DNA of 64,000 nt from Aurantimicrobium sp. INA4. GTDB taxonomy: Bacteria; Actinomycetota; Actinomycetes; Actinomycetales; Microbacteriaceae. A program made the position numbers and the translations under genes. Location of the stretch: contig NZ_AP027040.1 in assembly GCF_027924525.1 (NCBI RefSeq), positions 1,517,032-1,581,031 on the forward strand. Direction: 5' to 3'. How positions within the stretch are numbered: the first letter of the stretch is position 1; each line of letters starts with the position of its first letter. The notes beneath the pieces are model-generated. The model was given only the letters and a program-made list of their open reading frames with translations, was not told the DNA's origin and made no database searches. Shown here in pieces: positions 16,907 through 25,752 of the stretch.

Positions 16907-17668
16907 CTATTTGCCCATCCTGAGCGCAATGCGTGCCGGAAGCATTCTGATGAGCTTGGAAGCAATTCTCATTCCTGGCTTCGCAACAATGACGAATGGC
17001 TTACGCGCATCAATAGCAGCAAGGGCAGCCTTGATGGGGACGGCAACATCCATCGGCTTGCCAGGAGGAGTTGTTCCCGCAACGCTGAAGAACTCTGTGG
17101 CAATCGGACCAGGGCACACTGCCGTGACTCGAACATTGGTCGAGATGGTCTCTGCCCACAGTGCTTCTGTGAAGGACAGAACGTAGGCTTTCGTTGCCGA
17201 ATACAGTGCATGGTTAGCTCGGGCCTGGAACGCGGCCAAAGAGGCCATGTTGATAATGACTCCGCGATCGCGCTTGAGCATTCCGGGAAGCAATCCGGTA
17301 GTGAGTTCAGTCACCGTCACCACATTGACATTGAGTTCGTTGACGACTGCGTCAGGGTCCTGTTCTGCAACAGAACCGCTTGTTCCAAAGCCCGCGTTGT
17401 TGATGAGGACATCAACAACTGTTCCTTGAGAATGTAGCTCCGCAACCAATGAACGTCCTGCACCCGTAACAGAGAGATCACGATCCAAACAGGTGACAGA
17501 GACCCCGAACCTGCTATTCAACTCTGTCGCGAGATCTTGCAAACGATCAAGTCTGCGAGCAACGAGAATGAGGTTGCTTCCCTGTGTGGCAAGTTCACGT
17601 GCGTATTCAGCACCCATTCCAGAACTAGCCCCGGTTATGAGGGCAGTCATTCCCTTGAATTCATACAT
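16907..17668 (-). CDS. Short-chain dehydrogenase/reductase
   Basis: NAD(P)-dependent oxidoreductase of 253 residues of the classical SDR type. It has the cofactor motif TGASSGMG at 14-21, LINNAGFG in the middle, and the catalytic Tyr-Lys pair in YSATKAY preceded by a Ser in NMASLAAF. The substrate is unknown. The basic tail RIALRMGK suggests loose membrane contact, as in DltE/YqjQ-type SDRs. TAGCCT (17675-17680, minus strand) lies 6 nt before the ATG, giving a leaderless transcript. Confidence 0.9.
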   Translation of the reverse strand: MYEFKGMTALITGASSGMGAEYARELATQGSNLILVARRLDRLQDLATELNSRFGVSVTCLDRDLSVTGAGRSLVAELHSQGTVVDVLINNAGFGTSGSVAEQDPDAVVNELNVNVVTVTELTTGLLPGMLKRDRGVIINMASLAAFQARANHALYSATKAYVLSFTEALWAETISTNVRVTAVCPGPIATEFFSVAGTTPPGKPMDVAVPIKAALAAIDARKPFVIVAKPGMRIASKLIRMLPARIALRMGK

Positions 17669-17723
17669 TGCCCAAGGCTAACAGGGGGAATAAAAAAGAC
17701 CCACCGTAGTGGGTCGAAATATG

Positions 17724-17796
17724 TGCGCCCGGAGGGATTCGAACCCCCAACCTTCTGATCCGTAGTCAGATGCTCTATCCGTTGAGCTACGGGCGC
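17724..17796 (-). tRNA. tRNA-Arg (anticodon ACG)
   Basis: A 73-nt cloverleaf on the minus strand. The acceptor stem GCGCCCG pairs with CGGGCGC, followed by discriminator A. The D arm is GCTC...GAGC, the anticodon stem TCTGA/TCAGA encloses loop CTACGGA, and the T loop is TTCGAAT. The anticodon ACG reads CGN arginine codons, with A34 expected to become inosine. CCA is not encoded. Confidence 0.95.
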
Positions 17797-17867
17797 AGTG
17801 TTGAAACCAACTGAGCAAGCATAGCAGGGCATCAGCAGTGCTGAAAAATTCGTGTGAGATGAACTCA

Positions 17868-18662
17868 CTATGCAGAAAGATTTACCAAAGCAAGGTGATC
17901 GTCGACTGGGAGGCCTTCTGTTTGAGCATTGACTGTTAACGAACCGAAGTTCACCTGGCCTCCAATTGCTGTCAACCATGCTGTATCAGCAGCATCGCGG
18001 CCAGTCGCGATACGCATCAGCGTTTGTCTGGGTGCTCGACCTGTCGAATCAAAGACATGCCATGAACCATCGATAAATGCTTCGGTAACTGCGTGGAAAT
18101 CCATGGGAGTTACACCTGGTGCATAGGTTGAGACCAAACGAGCTGGAATATCCATTGCCCTCAATAACGCAATGTTCAAGTGAGCGAAGTCTCGACAAAC
18201 CCCATGTCGAGAAATCAAGGTGTGTAATGCTCCGTCTGAAGAACGGCTCGTTCCGGGCACATAGCTGAGTTGCTGGTGAACCCAGTTTCGTATTTCTTGA
18301 ACAAGTTCGATTCCGTGCAGGTCTCCAAATTCAGCGCGGGCAACATTTCCCAGTTGGTCAGATTCGCAGTATCGGCTTTGCCTCAGATAACGAATGAGAT
18401 CAGCTTCTTGAATTGGAGGAGTTGCTGAAGTTCCTGAAATGGTGGCGTCATATCCAACGCTTACTCTTCCTGAACTGACATCCGCGACGTGCAGTCGAGT
18501 GCCGTGCTCATCAAGCAACTCACGTACAGGAATTTCTACCTCATCTTGACGAACGACGAAGGTTTCCTCGGCGTGCTGTTTATCCGAAACGGCAATGGAG
18601 AAAATCAAGCGAGCAGAGGCTTTTGCATGGAGCACGATGTGTGCTGACGCTGAAGACCGCAT
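17868..18662 (-). CDS. Second transglutaminase-like protein
   Basis: Transglutaminase-like protein of 264 residues, a distant paralogue of the one at 2307-3152. The catalytic residues are Cys156 in HGVCRDFAHL, His190 in MDFHAVTEAF and Asp205 in VFDSTGRAPR. The N-terminal 115 residues form a beta domain with no signal peptide. I took ATG 18662 (MRSSASAHIVLHA) because the extra upstream residues run into the divergent xth promoter region and look unconserved; the start is uncertain. It stands apart from the ATP-grasp/alpha-E operon but may act on the same product. Peptidase or peptide-transferase activity is inference. Confidence 0.85.
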   Translation of the reverse strand: MRSSASAHIVLHAKASARLIFSIAVSDKQHAEETFVVRQDEVEIPVRELLDEHGTRLHVADVSSGRVSVGYDATISGTSATPPIQEADLIRYLRQSRYCESDQLGNVARAEFGDLHGIELVQEIRNWVHQQLSYVPGTSRSSDGALHTLISRHGVCRDFAHLNIALLRAMDIPARLVSTYAPGVTPMDFHAVTEAFIDGSWHVFDSTGRAPRQTLMRIATGRDAADTAWLTAIGGQVNFGSLTVNAQTEGLPVDDHLALVNLSA

Positions 18663-18778
18663 GGATATAAGTGTCCGGTTTCGTAGACGGAATAACAAGA
18701 GCCCGGCTTCCACCCGAGAATATTCAGAATACCTTCTGCACAGAACCGCCCTGTTCGACTGTTCGATACCTTAGATGT

Positions 18779-19612
18779 ATGCGCATTGCCACTTGGAACG
18801 TGAACTCTATTCGTGCTCGTGTTGAACGAGTAACGGACTATCTGATTCGTGAGGATATCGACGTCCTGTGCATGCAAGAGATCAAATGCCGAGACAACCA
18901 ATTCCCCTATGACGCGTTCACTGCAGCAGGTTATGAGGTTGTTCTGCATGGCTTGAACCAGTGGAATGGCGTCGCCATAGCTTCACGTCTGCCACTGGAA
19001 GATGTCCAAATTACATTCCCTTCGCAACCTGGGTTTGGGGAACCGGACGCTGACGGCAACGCTCCGCTGGAAGCGCGTGCGATTGCCGCCACCGTTAATG
19101 GGGTGCGCGTGTGGAGTTTGTATGTTCCTAATGGTCGTGAGCTTGACCACCCCCACTACTCATACAAACTTGAGTGGTTACGCGGGCTAGCCCGGGACAC
19201 GGCAGGCTGGTTGGCCGAATCACCAGACATGCCTCTGGCTTTACTTGGTGACTGGAATGTTGTTCCTTATGATCACGACGTGTGGGATATCTCGGAATTT
19301 GCAGGTAGCACCCACGTCTCCCCTCCTGAGCGTGAAGCTTTCTTTGCTTTTGAAGCGGTTGGCCTGAAAGACGTAGTGCGTCCACTCATTCCAGAGGGCT
19401 ACACCTACTGGGATTACAAGCAGCTGCGCTTCCCCCGCAACGAAGGCATGCGGATCGATTTCATATTGGGCTCACCAGCGTTTGCTGACATGGTCGACAG
19501 TGCTCACATTGCTCGGGATGAAAGAAAAGGTGATGGTCCTAGCGACCACGTCCCCGTCGTGGTTGACTTAGTGCTCGACGGCGACGAAGACGACCGTCCC
19601 ATGATTTGGTAG
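18779..19612 (+). CDS. xth: Exodeoxyribonuclease III
   Basis: Class II AP endonuclease and 3'-5' exonuclease of 277 residues, acting in base excision repair. It starts MRIATWNVNSIRARVERV (nucleotide-facing Asn7), has LCMQEIKC with the metal-binding Glu, LALLGDWNVVP and ends with GPSDHVPVVVDL, which carries the catalytic Asp-His pair. ATG 18779 is preceded by -10 TACCTT (18767-18772) with exactly 6 nt between, so the mRNA is probably leaderless. A small membrane-protein gene follows after 4 nt. Confidence 0.95.
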   Translation: MRIATWNVNSIRARVERVTDYLIREDIDVLCMQEIKCRDNQFPYDAFTAAGYEVVLHGLNQWNGVAIASRLPLEDVQITFPSQPGFGEPDADGNAPLEARAIAATVNGVRVWSLYVPNGRELDHPHYSYKLEWLRGLARDTAGWLAESPDMPLALLGDWNVVPYDHDVWDISEFAGSTHVSPPEREAFFAFEAVGLKDVVRPLIPEGYTYWDYKQLRFPRNEGMRIDFILGSPAFADMVDSAHIARDERKGDGPSDHVPVVVDLVLDGDEDDRPMIW

Positions 19613-19616
19613 AGAT

Positions 19617-19949
19617 ATGACTGCAACTAGAGGCTCAAACATAACCAGCATCGTCTTGCTGGTGGTTGCCGTGCTCAGCGACCTCGTGCTTTTCGTTCCT
19701 GCGTTGATGCTGGCCATGGTCAGTGATAGTTGCAGTCCAGATACCTGCAACATGGCTGTATTCACTCTGGGTTACTACATCGCCGTTGCCGGTCCGACCT
19801 TGGTCACACTCACCGGCATCGTGTTCACGGTCATCAAACTGGTGAAGAAGCAGGATGCTGTAGCCTTCGCACTCATTGGCCTGGGTGGCACCTACGGAGC
19901 GTTCATGCTTGGGTTAGCAATCACCTTCATTACTGTGTCGCTAAAGTAA
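19617..19949 (+). CDS. Small membrane protein, unknown function
   Basis: A 110-residue protein with three likely membrane helices (about residues 8-38, 44-75 and 84-109). There is a CSPDTC pair of cysteines in the loop after helix 1, facing outside if the N-terminus is inside. I do not recognise the family. It begins 4 nt after xth and is probably cotranscribed with it. Its stop is 4 nt from that of the convergent gene. Confidence 0.7.
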   Translation: MTATRGSNITSIVLLVVAVLSDLVLFVPALMLAMVSDSCSPDTCNMAVFTLGYYIAVAGPTLVTLTGIVFTVIKLVKKQDAVAFALIGLGGTYGAFMLGLAITFITVSLK

Positions 19950-19953
19950 CCGA

Positions 19954-20556
19954 CTAATACTCGGGTGTTTGCTCTTCAATCAGCTTGGCTAAATCAAGGT
20001 TGATGAACTGGCGGAGTCGATCAGATCGCTCCTGCTCGTAGTTCTCATCACCAAACTCGATCACTTCTTTGCGGTCGAGATTGCGCTCCATCTCTCGGGA
20101 CAGTTCAGCCCAGGCAAGACCATGCGCTTCAGTGATGAGTTCACGAAGCCACTGTTCATCCTGAAGCTTGTCTTTTAGTCGTTGTGCAACGTGCTCAAGT
20201 GAACCCAATCGAATGGTGAGATTGTTCACGTCCCCACGACGGTAATCATCGCGCGACATTGCTTCACCGCGAAGTTTGCGGGCACGCTTGAGGTCGGCAG
20301 AAACGATGGATGCAGTTTCGAGAGACTCGACAGCTAAAGTCATAATCACATCACGTGCTGGGGCAAGATAAATGCTCGCGTCAAATGCATCCGGCTGAGT
20401 GATGGCTTGAACAAGAATCTTGTTTTTTATTGCCATGATGGCGCCCAATCGAGCCATAGCAAATCCATCGTCAGCAGAAGTGTTAATGCTTTCGAGAATT
20501 TCCGGGGAGGGTTCATCAATGGATGCGTCCTTGCGCCAGATGCGCCAGCCAGCCAT
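19954..20556 (-). CDS. Conserved hypothetical helical protein
   Basis: A 200-residue soluble protein, mostly helical and highly charged, with no recognised domain. It begins MAGWRIWRKD and ends with a charged coil (NYEQERSDRLRQFINLDLAK). The middle is rich in Arg/Asp/Glu heptad-like stretches, e.g. SADLKRARKLRGEAMSRDDY. GGGAG lies 6 nt before the ATG. No conserved neighbour explains its role. The reading frame is convincing from codon choice and a clean ribosome-binding site. Confidence 0.7.
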   Translation of the reverse strand: MAGWRIWRKDASIDEPSPEILESINTSADDGFAMARLGAIMAIKNKILVQAITQPDAFDASIYLAPARDVIMTLAVESLETASIVSADLKRARKLRGEAMSRDDYRRGDVNNLTIRLGSLEHVAQRLKDKLQDEQWLRELITEAHGLAWAELSREMERNLDRKEVIEFGDENYEQERSDRLRQFINLDLAKLIEEQTPEY

Positions 20557-20638
20557 GCGTTTCTCCCACGTTTCCTTGATTTAAGGATACCCAGCGAAAG
20601 CTCAGAGAATTCTGAGGAATGGGTGGTGAGGCTCCTAT

Positions 20639-21472
20639 TTACTTCCGGCCAGTGAATTTATCCATGGTGTTGTAGACACCAAAGATGTTGTCTGCGATGG
20701 CATCAAACCACCGTTGCGGAAGAATTCCCTTGAGAACCTTCGAGAGGTGCACCGTCCATGGCAACATCAACATGGGCTTGCCCGCGAGCATGGCTTTCCA
20801 GACTTTGTTCACCACATAATCCGGTTGCATGATGGGTGTCATCAACGGACCCTTGACTCCTTCAAACATGCCGGTGGCGATATAGCTAGGGCAGACCGTC
20901 GTGACTTTGATGTTGTCAATGTGTTGTTGTTTGAGTTCGAGTCGAACGGAATCACTCCAACCAATCAATGCCCACTTGCTCGATGCATAAACGCTCATCT
21001 TGGGATTGGAAAGCGTGCCGGCAGCGGAGGCAATGTTCACAATTCTGGAGGGGCGCTTTCCTTCCATCATTCCTGTCAGGAATTCGTGAGTGATGAACAT
21101 TGGTGCCATGGCATTGATCTTCATAATGAACTCGGTGTCACGCTCGTTATCGTGTTCCCAGAAGTAGGTACCCCGAACAACACCAGCATTGTTGATGATC
21201 ACATCAACACCGCCGTGATTGGCAATGACATTTGCTGACGCTTTTTCGATTGCGGTACGCTCACCAATATCAACCAGCATTGGAACGATCTCTTGATGGT
21301 TATCCGCATGCACGCGCAAAGCCTTGGTGGTTTCGGCTAATGCTTCTTTGTTGATATCCCAGAGGATGACAGTCTCAGCGCCTTCGGCTACTGCTCGTTC
21401 GGCATAGAGACGCCCCATACCCATGGCGGCACCGGTAATGAGAATTCTGCTTCCTGCAACGTTGAAGGTCAT
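20639..21472 (-). CDS. Short-chain dehydrogenase/reductase
   Basis: Classical SDR of 277 residues. It has the cofactor motif ITGAAMGMGRLYAE near residues 11-24, DVIINNAGVV in the middle and the catalytic YASSKWA. The C-terminal region LPWTVHLSKVLKGILPQRW suggests a lipid or membrane-linked substrate. I chose ATG 21472 over GTG 21478 because TAGATT (21479-21484, minus strand) is exactly 6 nt upstream of the ATG, which would make the mRNA leaderless and independent of the TetR gene before it. Confidence 0.88.
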   Translation of the reverse strand: MTFNVAGSRILITGAAMGMGRLYAERAVAEGAETVILWDINKEALAETTKALRVHADNHQEIVPMLVDIGERTAIEKASANVIANHGGVDVIINNAGVVRGTYFWEHDNERDTEFIMKINAMAPMFITHEFLTGMMEGKRPSRIVNIASAAGTLSNPKMSVYASSKWALIGWSDSVRLELKQQHIDNIKVTTVCPSYIATGMFEGVKGPLMTPIMQPDYVVNKVWKAMLAGKPMLMLPWTVHLSKVLKGILPQRWFDAIADNIFGVYNTMDKFTGRK

Positions 21473-21501
21473 GAGCACAATCTACAAGCAGGAGTCATGA
21501 A

Positions 21502-22131
21502 CTAGATAGAGAGGCGTGCCATCAACTGCTTGAGATGCTGCACAACTTCAGTAGGTGTGGGTATTGCTTTGAGTTCTGCATTTGATTGAATCGCTTGCAC
21601 AAGCGTGTGCCGGAAGGTAAGTGCAATGAGCTCCGCAGTCAGGGCAGCGAAAGCACGTGTTTGTTTTTCTGTTTCATCGGATGCTGCATCTCGACGAAGT
21701 CTGAGGTACAGAATTTCCTCAACCTTGGCCGGAACCGCGGAAAACCGTTCCATTTGTTTGGCCATGAGAAGGGGGTTTTGGTTAAAGAGCTTCATTCTTT
21801 GAAGTTCTAACTGAGGATTCTGCATTAATGCTTCCGGTAGCTTCACCACACCAATAACCTCCGACAAAATGTCAGGGTCATTAGAGGCAATAAATTCCAG
21901 TGCCTTTTGCTCATCTATTTCGGGGACAAACTTTCCGAGTATTGCGTTGTCTTTGGTGCCGAAATAGTTGAAGAAGGTTCGAGCAGAAACCTCGCTTGCT
22001 TCGCAAATCATCTCTACTGTGACGTTTTCAAGGCCGTGTTCGAGAGCGAGCGCAACAGCTTGTGTTTCGATGTTCAGTGCTGTTGCGGCAATGCGGCGCT
22101 GCCGGAGAGTCTGTTCCCCCTCACCAGTCAT
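21502..22131 (-). CDS. TetR-family regulator linked to ABC exporter
   Basis: TetR-type repressor of 209 residues. The N-terminal helix-turn-helix covers about residues 14-60, with VTVEMICEASEVSARTFFNYFGTKD as the diagnostic stretch. The rest is the helical ligand and dimer domain. GAAAGG precedes the ATG. It is the third gene after the ABC ATPase and permease on the same strand (15 nt after the permease), so it is probably the repressor of that exporter. The repeated TGCAG sites upstream of the ATPase gene (24186-24248) are its likely operators. Confidence 0.88.
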   Translation of the reverse strand: MTGEGEQTLRQRRIAATALNIETQAVALALEHGLENVTVEMICEASEVSARTFFNYFGTKDNAILGKFVPEIDEQKALEFIASNDPDILSEVIGVVKLPEALMQNPQLELQRMKLFNQNPLLMAKQMERFSAVPAKVEEILYLRLRRDAASDETEKQTRAFAALTAELIALTFRHTLVQAIQSNAELKAIPTPTEVVQHLKQLMARLSI

Positions 22132-22146
22132 GCGATGTCCTTTCGT

Positions 22147-23436
22147 CTACTCGTAGCGTAGCGATTCGATGGGGTTTTGTTTTGCAGCCTTCCGCGCAGG
22201 AAGTGTTCCTGACAGGAATGCAATCGTCATGATCAACAGGATGATCGCAAGGATGGAGGCTGGTTCAAACATGAGGATATTGAGCCCGGGAAGAGCAGCG
22301 AGAGGCCCCGCAGCCAGTGCGGCACTGATTCCCGTGCCCAAGACCACCGCCACGACAGCACCCAGCGCGCTACCGAGGAAGCCAATGAAGATTGCTTCCA
22401 AGCTGAAAAGGGCAAAGACTTTTCCACTTCCCATACCCATTGCCTTCATCAGACCAATCTCACGAGTTCGTTCCTGGACACTCATCAACAGAGTGTTGAT
22501 GATCCCGAAGGAAGCTGCAATGAGCGCAATAATCGCGAATGCGTTGAGCACACCCACAATTCCCGCGATGACGGTTGTGATCACACCAAGCTGGTCTTGA
22601 ATGGTCTGGACGCTGAAGCCTTCATCGATGACAGTTTGCTTGAGTGCATCGATATCTGCCTGTGGCATTGTGTCATCGAAATGAGCAGTTGCGATGACAT
22701 AGCGAGGGTTCTCGGTGTTGATTCCTGCTTGTTGCAGATCAGCACCCGTATTCGTGAGTGCTTGGTTAATCCCTGCACCTGAAGCAAGCAGGCTCTTTTG
22801 TGCTACGCCCACCACTGTCGCGTCTACTGTGTGCTTCTTGCCAAGGATGTCCGTCAATCCCAGTGTTACTTTCTGGCCTACAGCATCTGCTGCAGCCGAG
22901 AAGCCGAGAGGCTCTACATAGTCAGAAGGGAGAATGACCTGGTTCTCTGAAGTGCTGCTAGAGAGCTGCTCCCCAGCTACTAGGTCAGCCTTTGTGATGG
23001 AAGATGCGGGGTTAGCAGTGAACTCATACTTGGTTCCCTTGCCATTTTGAATGTAATCAAAAGCAACGCTGCGAACTGGTGAAACATCAGTCAACCCAGC
23101 AGTGTTCTTGAGGGTTTCCATATCTGCTTCTGTAAGTGCAGTTCCCCCGGCGAGGGGGCCGGCATTCGTGCCATCTGAAGCTGTTGATGTCTTCGGATCA
23201 TATTTGGCAGGACCGTCGTTACTTGAAGCTTGAGCCTGTCCTGAAATGATGAAGACATCCGAAGCGCCCAATGAATCCACTTGTTTTGTGACGTAGTCGG
23301 TTACACCCGCTCCCACCGCGGTGGTGAGCGTCAATGTGAATGCTCCGATGAACAGAGCCATCACTGTCAGGGTTGTTCGGAGTTTGCTACGGAATGTGTT
23401 GGAGACCGCAGAGGAAAGTAAGTCTGTAGTTTTCAT
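22147..23436 (-). CDS. ABC transporter permease (MacB/FtsX-like)
   Basis: Permease of 429 residues with the MacB/FtsX topology: one N-terminal helix (about 22-47), a large extracellular domain (about 50-280) and three C-terminal helices. The RTREIGLMKAMGM motif in the cytoplasmic loop is characteristic. Such permeases use ATP to drive mechanical work on exported peptides, lipoproteins or drugs. It lies 4 nt after its ATPase and 15 nt before the TetR gene. Confidence 0.9.
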   Translation of the reverse strand: MKTTDLLSSAVSNTFRSKLRTTLTVMALFIGAFTLTLTTAVGAGVTDYVTKQVDSLGASDVFIISGQAQASSNDGPAKYDPKTSTASDGTNAGPLAGGTALTEADMETLKNTAGLTDVSPVRSVAFDYIQNGKGTKYEFTANPASSITKADLVAGEQLSSSTSENQVILPSDYVEPLGFSAAADAVGQKVTLGLTDILGKKHTVDATVVGVAQKSLLASGAGINQALTNTGADLQQAGINTENPRYVIATAHFDDTMPQADIDALKQTVIDEGFSVQTIQDQLGVITTVIAGIVGVLNAFAIIALIAASFGIINTLLMSVQERTREIGLMKAMGMGSGKVFALFSLEAIFIGFLGSALGAVVAVVLGTGISAALAAGPLAALPGLNILMFEPASILAIILLIMTIAFLSGTLPARKAAKQNPIESLRYE

Positions 23437-23440
23437 AAAT

Positions 23441-24148
23441 TTATGCCTTTACCTGGGGAGCCGAAAGGGATTGAACTATCTGACCGTCCTTGAGGAATAC
23501 CTGACGGTCACACTTGGCTGCGAGCTCCTCATCGTGTGTGACGATGACGAGGGTGATTCCCTTTTCCTTGTTGAGTGCAAACAGAATGTCTTCAACAACC
23601 GCGCCGGTTGCAGAGTCTAGGTTTCCAGTTGGCTCATCAGCAAAGATCACCGATGGTTCATTGATCAGCGCACGTGCAATCACTACGCGTTGTTTTTGTC
23701 CACCAGATAATGCAGTTGCCTTGTTGTTGACCTTGGACTCAAGCTCAAATTGAGTAAGGATGTCGATTCCACGGCGTTTACGCTCTGCGCGCTTAATTCC
23801 GGCAATCTTCAACGGAAGCACAACATTGTCGAGGACTGAAGTGTTAGGGGTGAGAAAGAATTGCTGGAAAACGAAACCGAAGGTTTTGTTTCTGAACTTG
23901 TTGAGTTCGCGTTGCTTCATTCGAAGCGCGTCCTTGTCTTCAACAAGGATTGTCCCTGCGTCTGGTTTGTCGAGTAACGCAATTAAGTGCATCAGCGTTG
24001 ACTTTCCAGATCCGCTCTTTCCAACGATGGCGACGGATTCTCCATCTTGCACCTGGAAGGTTACGTCGGTCAATGCATCGAAACGATTGGCGCCTGAGCC
24101 ATAAGACTTAGAAATGTTCCTGGCATCAATGATGAAGTTAGTTCCCAT
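23441..24148 (-). CDS. ABC transporter ATP-binding protein (LolD/MacB type)
   Basis: ATPase of 235 residues that pairs with the downstream FtsX-like permease. Walker A is GKSGSGKST, the Q-loop region is [10 protein letters not shown], the signature is LSGGQKQRV and Walker B is [13 protein letters not shown], followed by the H-loop VIVTHDEEL. This is the LolD/MacB/SalX-type subfamily. AAAAGG lies upstream of the ATG. The promoter region contains three operator-like repeats. Confidence 0.93.
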   Translation of the reverse strand: MGTNFIIDARNISKSYGSGANRFDALTDVTFQVQDGESVAIVGKSGSGKSTLMHLIALLDKPDAGTILVEDKDALRMKQRELNKFRNKTFGFVFQQFFLTPNTSVLDNVVLPLKIAGIKRAERKRRGIDILTQFELESKVNNKATALSGGQKQRVVIARALINEPSVIFADEPTGNLDSATGAVVEDILFALNKEKGITLVIVTHDEELAAKCDRQVFLKDGQIVQSLSAPQVKA

Positions 24149-24185
24149 GAGTTCTACCTTTTCTGTGGGTTAACTCACCATACGA

Positions 24186-24248
24186 TTAACTTGCAGTCTC
24201 TGCAAGTTAAATTTGCAGTATCTGCATATTTAACTGCAGTTTCTCAGA
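24186..24248. promoter_or_regulatory. Three tandem TGCAG-N3-CTGCA operator-like sites
   Basis: Site 1 (24186-24210) is a perfect palindrome with 11-bp arms around TCT, including TTGCAG/CTGCAA. Site 2 (24213-24227) is TTGCAG-TAT-CTGCAT. Site 3 (24234-24248) is a weaker copy, CTGCAG-TTT-CTCAGA. The spacing between corresponding bases is 22 and 21 bp, so all three lie on one face of the helix. They occupy the promoter region of the ABC exporter operon and are probably bound by its TetR protein. Confidence 0.65.
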
Positions 24249-24360
24249 AATAGCAATTTGTTGATTTTTGTGCGTGATTTATGCAAATTTGCGCTGAAAC
24301 TTGCTGTTTTCACGCAACATTTCGCTGAAACGTGCGCACATTCTCCGTTACCGTGGATGT

Positions 24361-25719
24361 ATGACACAAGTACTCGACATCACAGCCGCAGCAGACATCA
24401 CCGAAACCACCCCTGCATGGGTTGCGCTCAAAGAAGCAGCAACCGCCATTCAGGCGTTGCAGGTTAAGGACGGTTCTATTCCTGATGCTGCCAACCATGC
24501 AGCCGCTCGCGAGCTTGTTGCTGTAATCGTGAAGTCCATCCAAGAATTGGCACCCGCCTTCCCTCACGACGCTTCCTACCTCGAGGCCGTCGTTGCTGAT
24601 TTTGGTCGCTGGGTTGACGGCGGCTTCGCTGAACCAGATTTCCTTGCATCCATCCTCGAGTTCGCACCTGCTTCTCACCGCGTCAACGGTGTTCGCCACC
24701 TTGTTGTCTTCCCGATGTACACACAGAACGGAAGCACCAACCGCTTCGTCGAGGCAGTCCTTGTCGAAGTAATGTGGCCAGACTTCATAGCTGAGCTCGA
24801 AGCTGGCGAATACGGCAACAAGTTGTTTGTTCCCCTGCGTTTTATTGACTTCACTCCTGGATACGACACCAACTCTGCTGTGCTCTTCCCCGAGACGGTA
24901 GCTATGCGTGAAGTTCCCGCGTTCACCTGGGGAGCAATCTTCCAGGATCGCGAAGCAGCACGCTTCGCCGTTGTGACCGAAGCCGCTGCTGAGATCACCG
25001 GGCTAGAGCTTCCTGCTGACGCAGCTGAGTTGCTGACCAACCAGAAGCTCTCTGAAGAGACCTTCATTATGTGGGACTTGATTCACGACCGTACCCACAT
25101 GAGCGGTGACCTCCCTTTCGACCCCTTCATGATCAAGCAGCGTATGCCCTTCTTCCTCTACGGTCTGGAGGAGCTGCGTTGTGACCTCACCGCATTCCGT
25201 GAGTGCGTGAAGATCGAACGCGGTGGTTCTGCTGACCCAGAAACCCGTCACCACGCACGTCTGGTTCAATACGCTGTGGTCTTCGACCGCATCTTCCGTT
25301 TCGCTATGACCGGAACTCGCAAGCGTAACTATGACGCCGTTGCAGGTCAGCTCATGTTTGCCTGGATGCACCAGCACGGAGTTCTGCACTGGACCAACAA
25401 CAAGCTCTCCATCGACTGGGCAGCACTGCCAGACGTCGTTGTTGAACTGGGTGACGCAATCGATGAGCTCTACTGGCGCTCCATTGACCGTCCCAAGATT
25501 GCTCACTGGCTTGCTGCTTATGAACTGGTTGCCAGCACTCTCACCCCACACCCTGCTTCCACCTGGGCTAAGGGTGCGGATGCTCTTCCTGTTGCCGGAG
25601 AACCTGGCGAGCTCACCGACCAGCTCCTGGATGACGAGTTCCCACTGTCCATGTTCTATGAGGCACTTCACCGCAAGATCGCGCCTGTAATTGAGTCCAC
25701 CAAGGGAATCCGCGCTTAG
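24361..25719 (+). CDS. DUF6421 family protein, unknown function
   Basis: A 452-residue soluble protein that I recognise as the actinobacterial DUF6421 family. A strong conserved block is VNGVRHLVVFPMYTQNGS in the first third. Further on, IHDRTHMSGDLPFDPF (His242 and His246) is followed by EELRCDLTAF (Glu270, Glu271, Asp275). The His-x3-His plus downstream Glu pattern looks like a metal site, but the function is not established. I chose ATG 24361: TACCGT (24349-24354) ends 6 nt before it, and the longer open frame upstream lacks support. The gene is codon-optimised in appearance (strong C-ending codon bias), which suggests high expression. Confidence 0.82.
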   Translation: MTQVLDITAAADITETTPAWVALKEAATAIQALQVKDGSIPDAANHAAARELVAVIVKSIQELAPAFPHDASYLEAVVADFGRWVDGGFAEPDFLASILEFAPASHRVNGVRHLVVFPMYTQNGSTNRFVEAVLVEVMWPDFIAELEAGEYGNKLFVPLRFIDFTPGYDTNSAVLFPETVAMREVPAFTWGAIFQDREAARFAVVTEAAAEITGLELPADAAELLTNQKLSEETFIMWDLIHDRTHMSGDLPFDPFMIKQRMPFFLYGLEELRCDLTAFRECVKIERGGSADPETRHHARLVQYAVVFDRIFRFAMTGTRKRNYDAVAGQLMFAWMHQHGVLHWTNNKLSIDWAALPDVVVELGDAIDELYWRSIDRPKIAHWLAAYELVASTLTPHPASTWAKGADALPVAGEPGELTDQLLDDEFPLSMFYEALHRKIAPVIESTKGIRA

Positions 25720-25752
25720 GCGCGGACCCTCCCACGGCGTAGGCTCAAGAGT

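Noticed and set aside
24149..24360. CRISPR-like tandem repeat
   Set aside because: The repeats are short palindromes in a promoter at 21-22 bp spacing; there are no spacers of CRISPR size and no cas genes.
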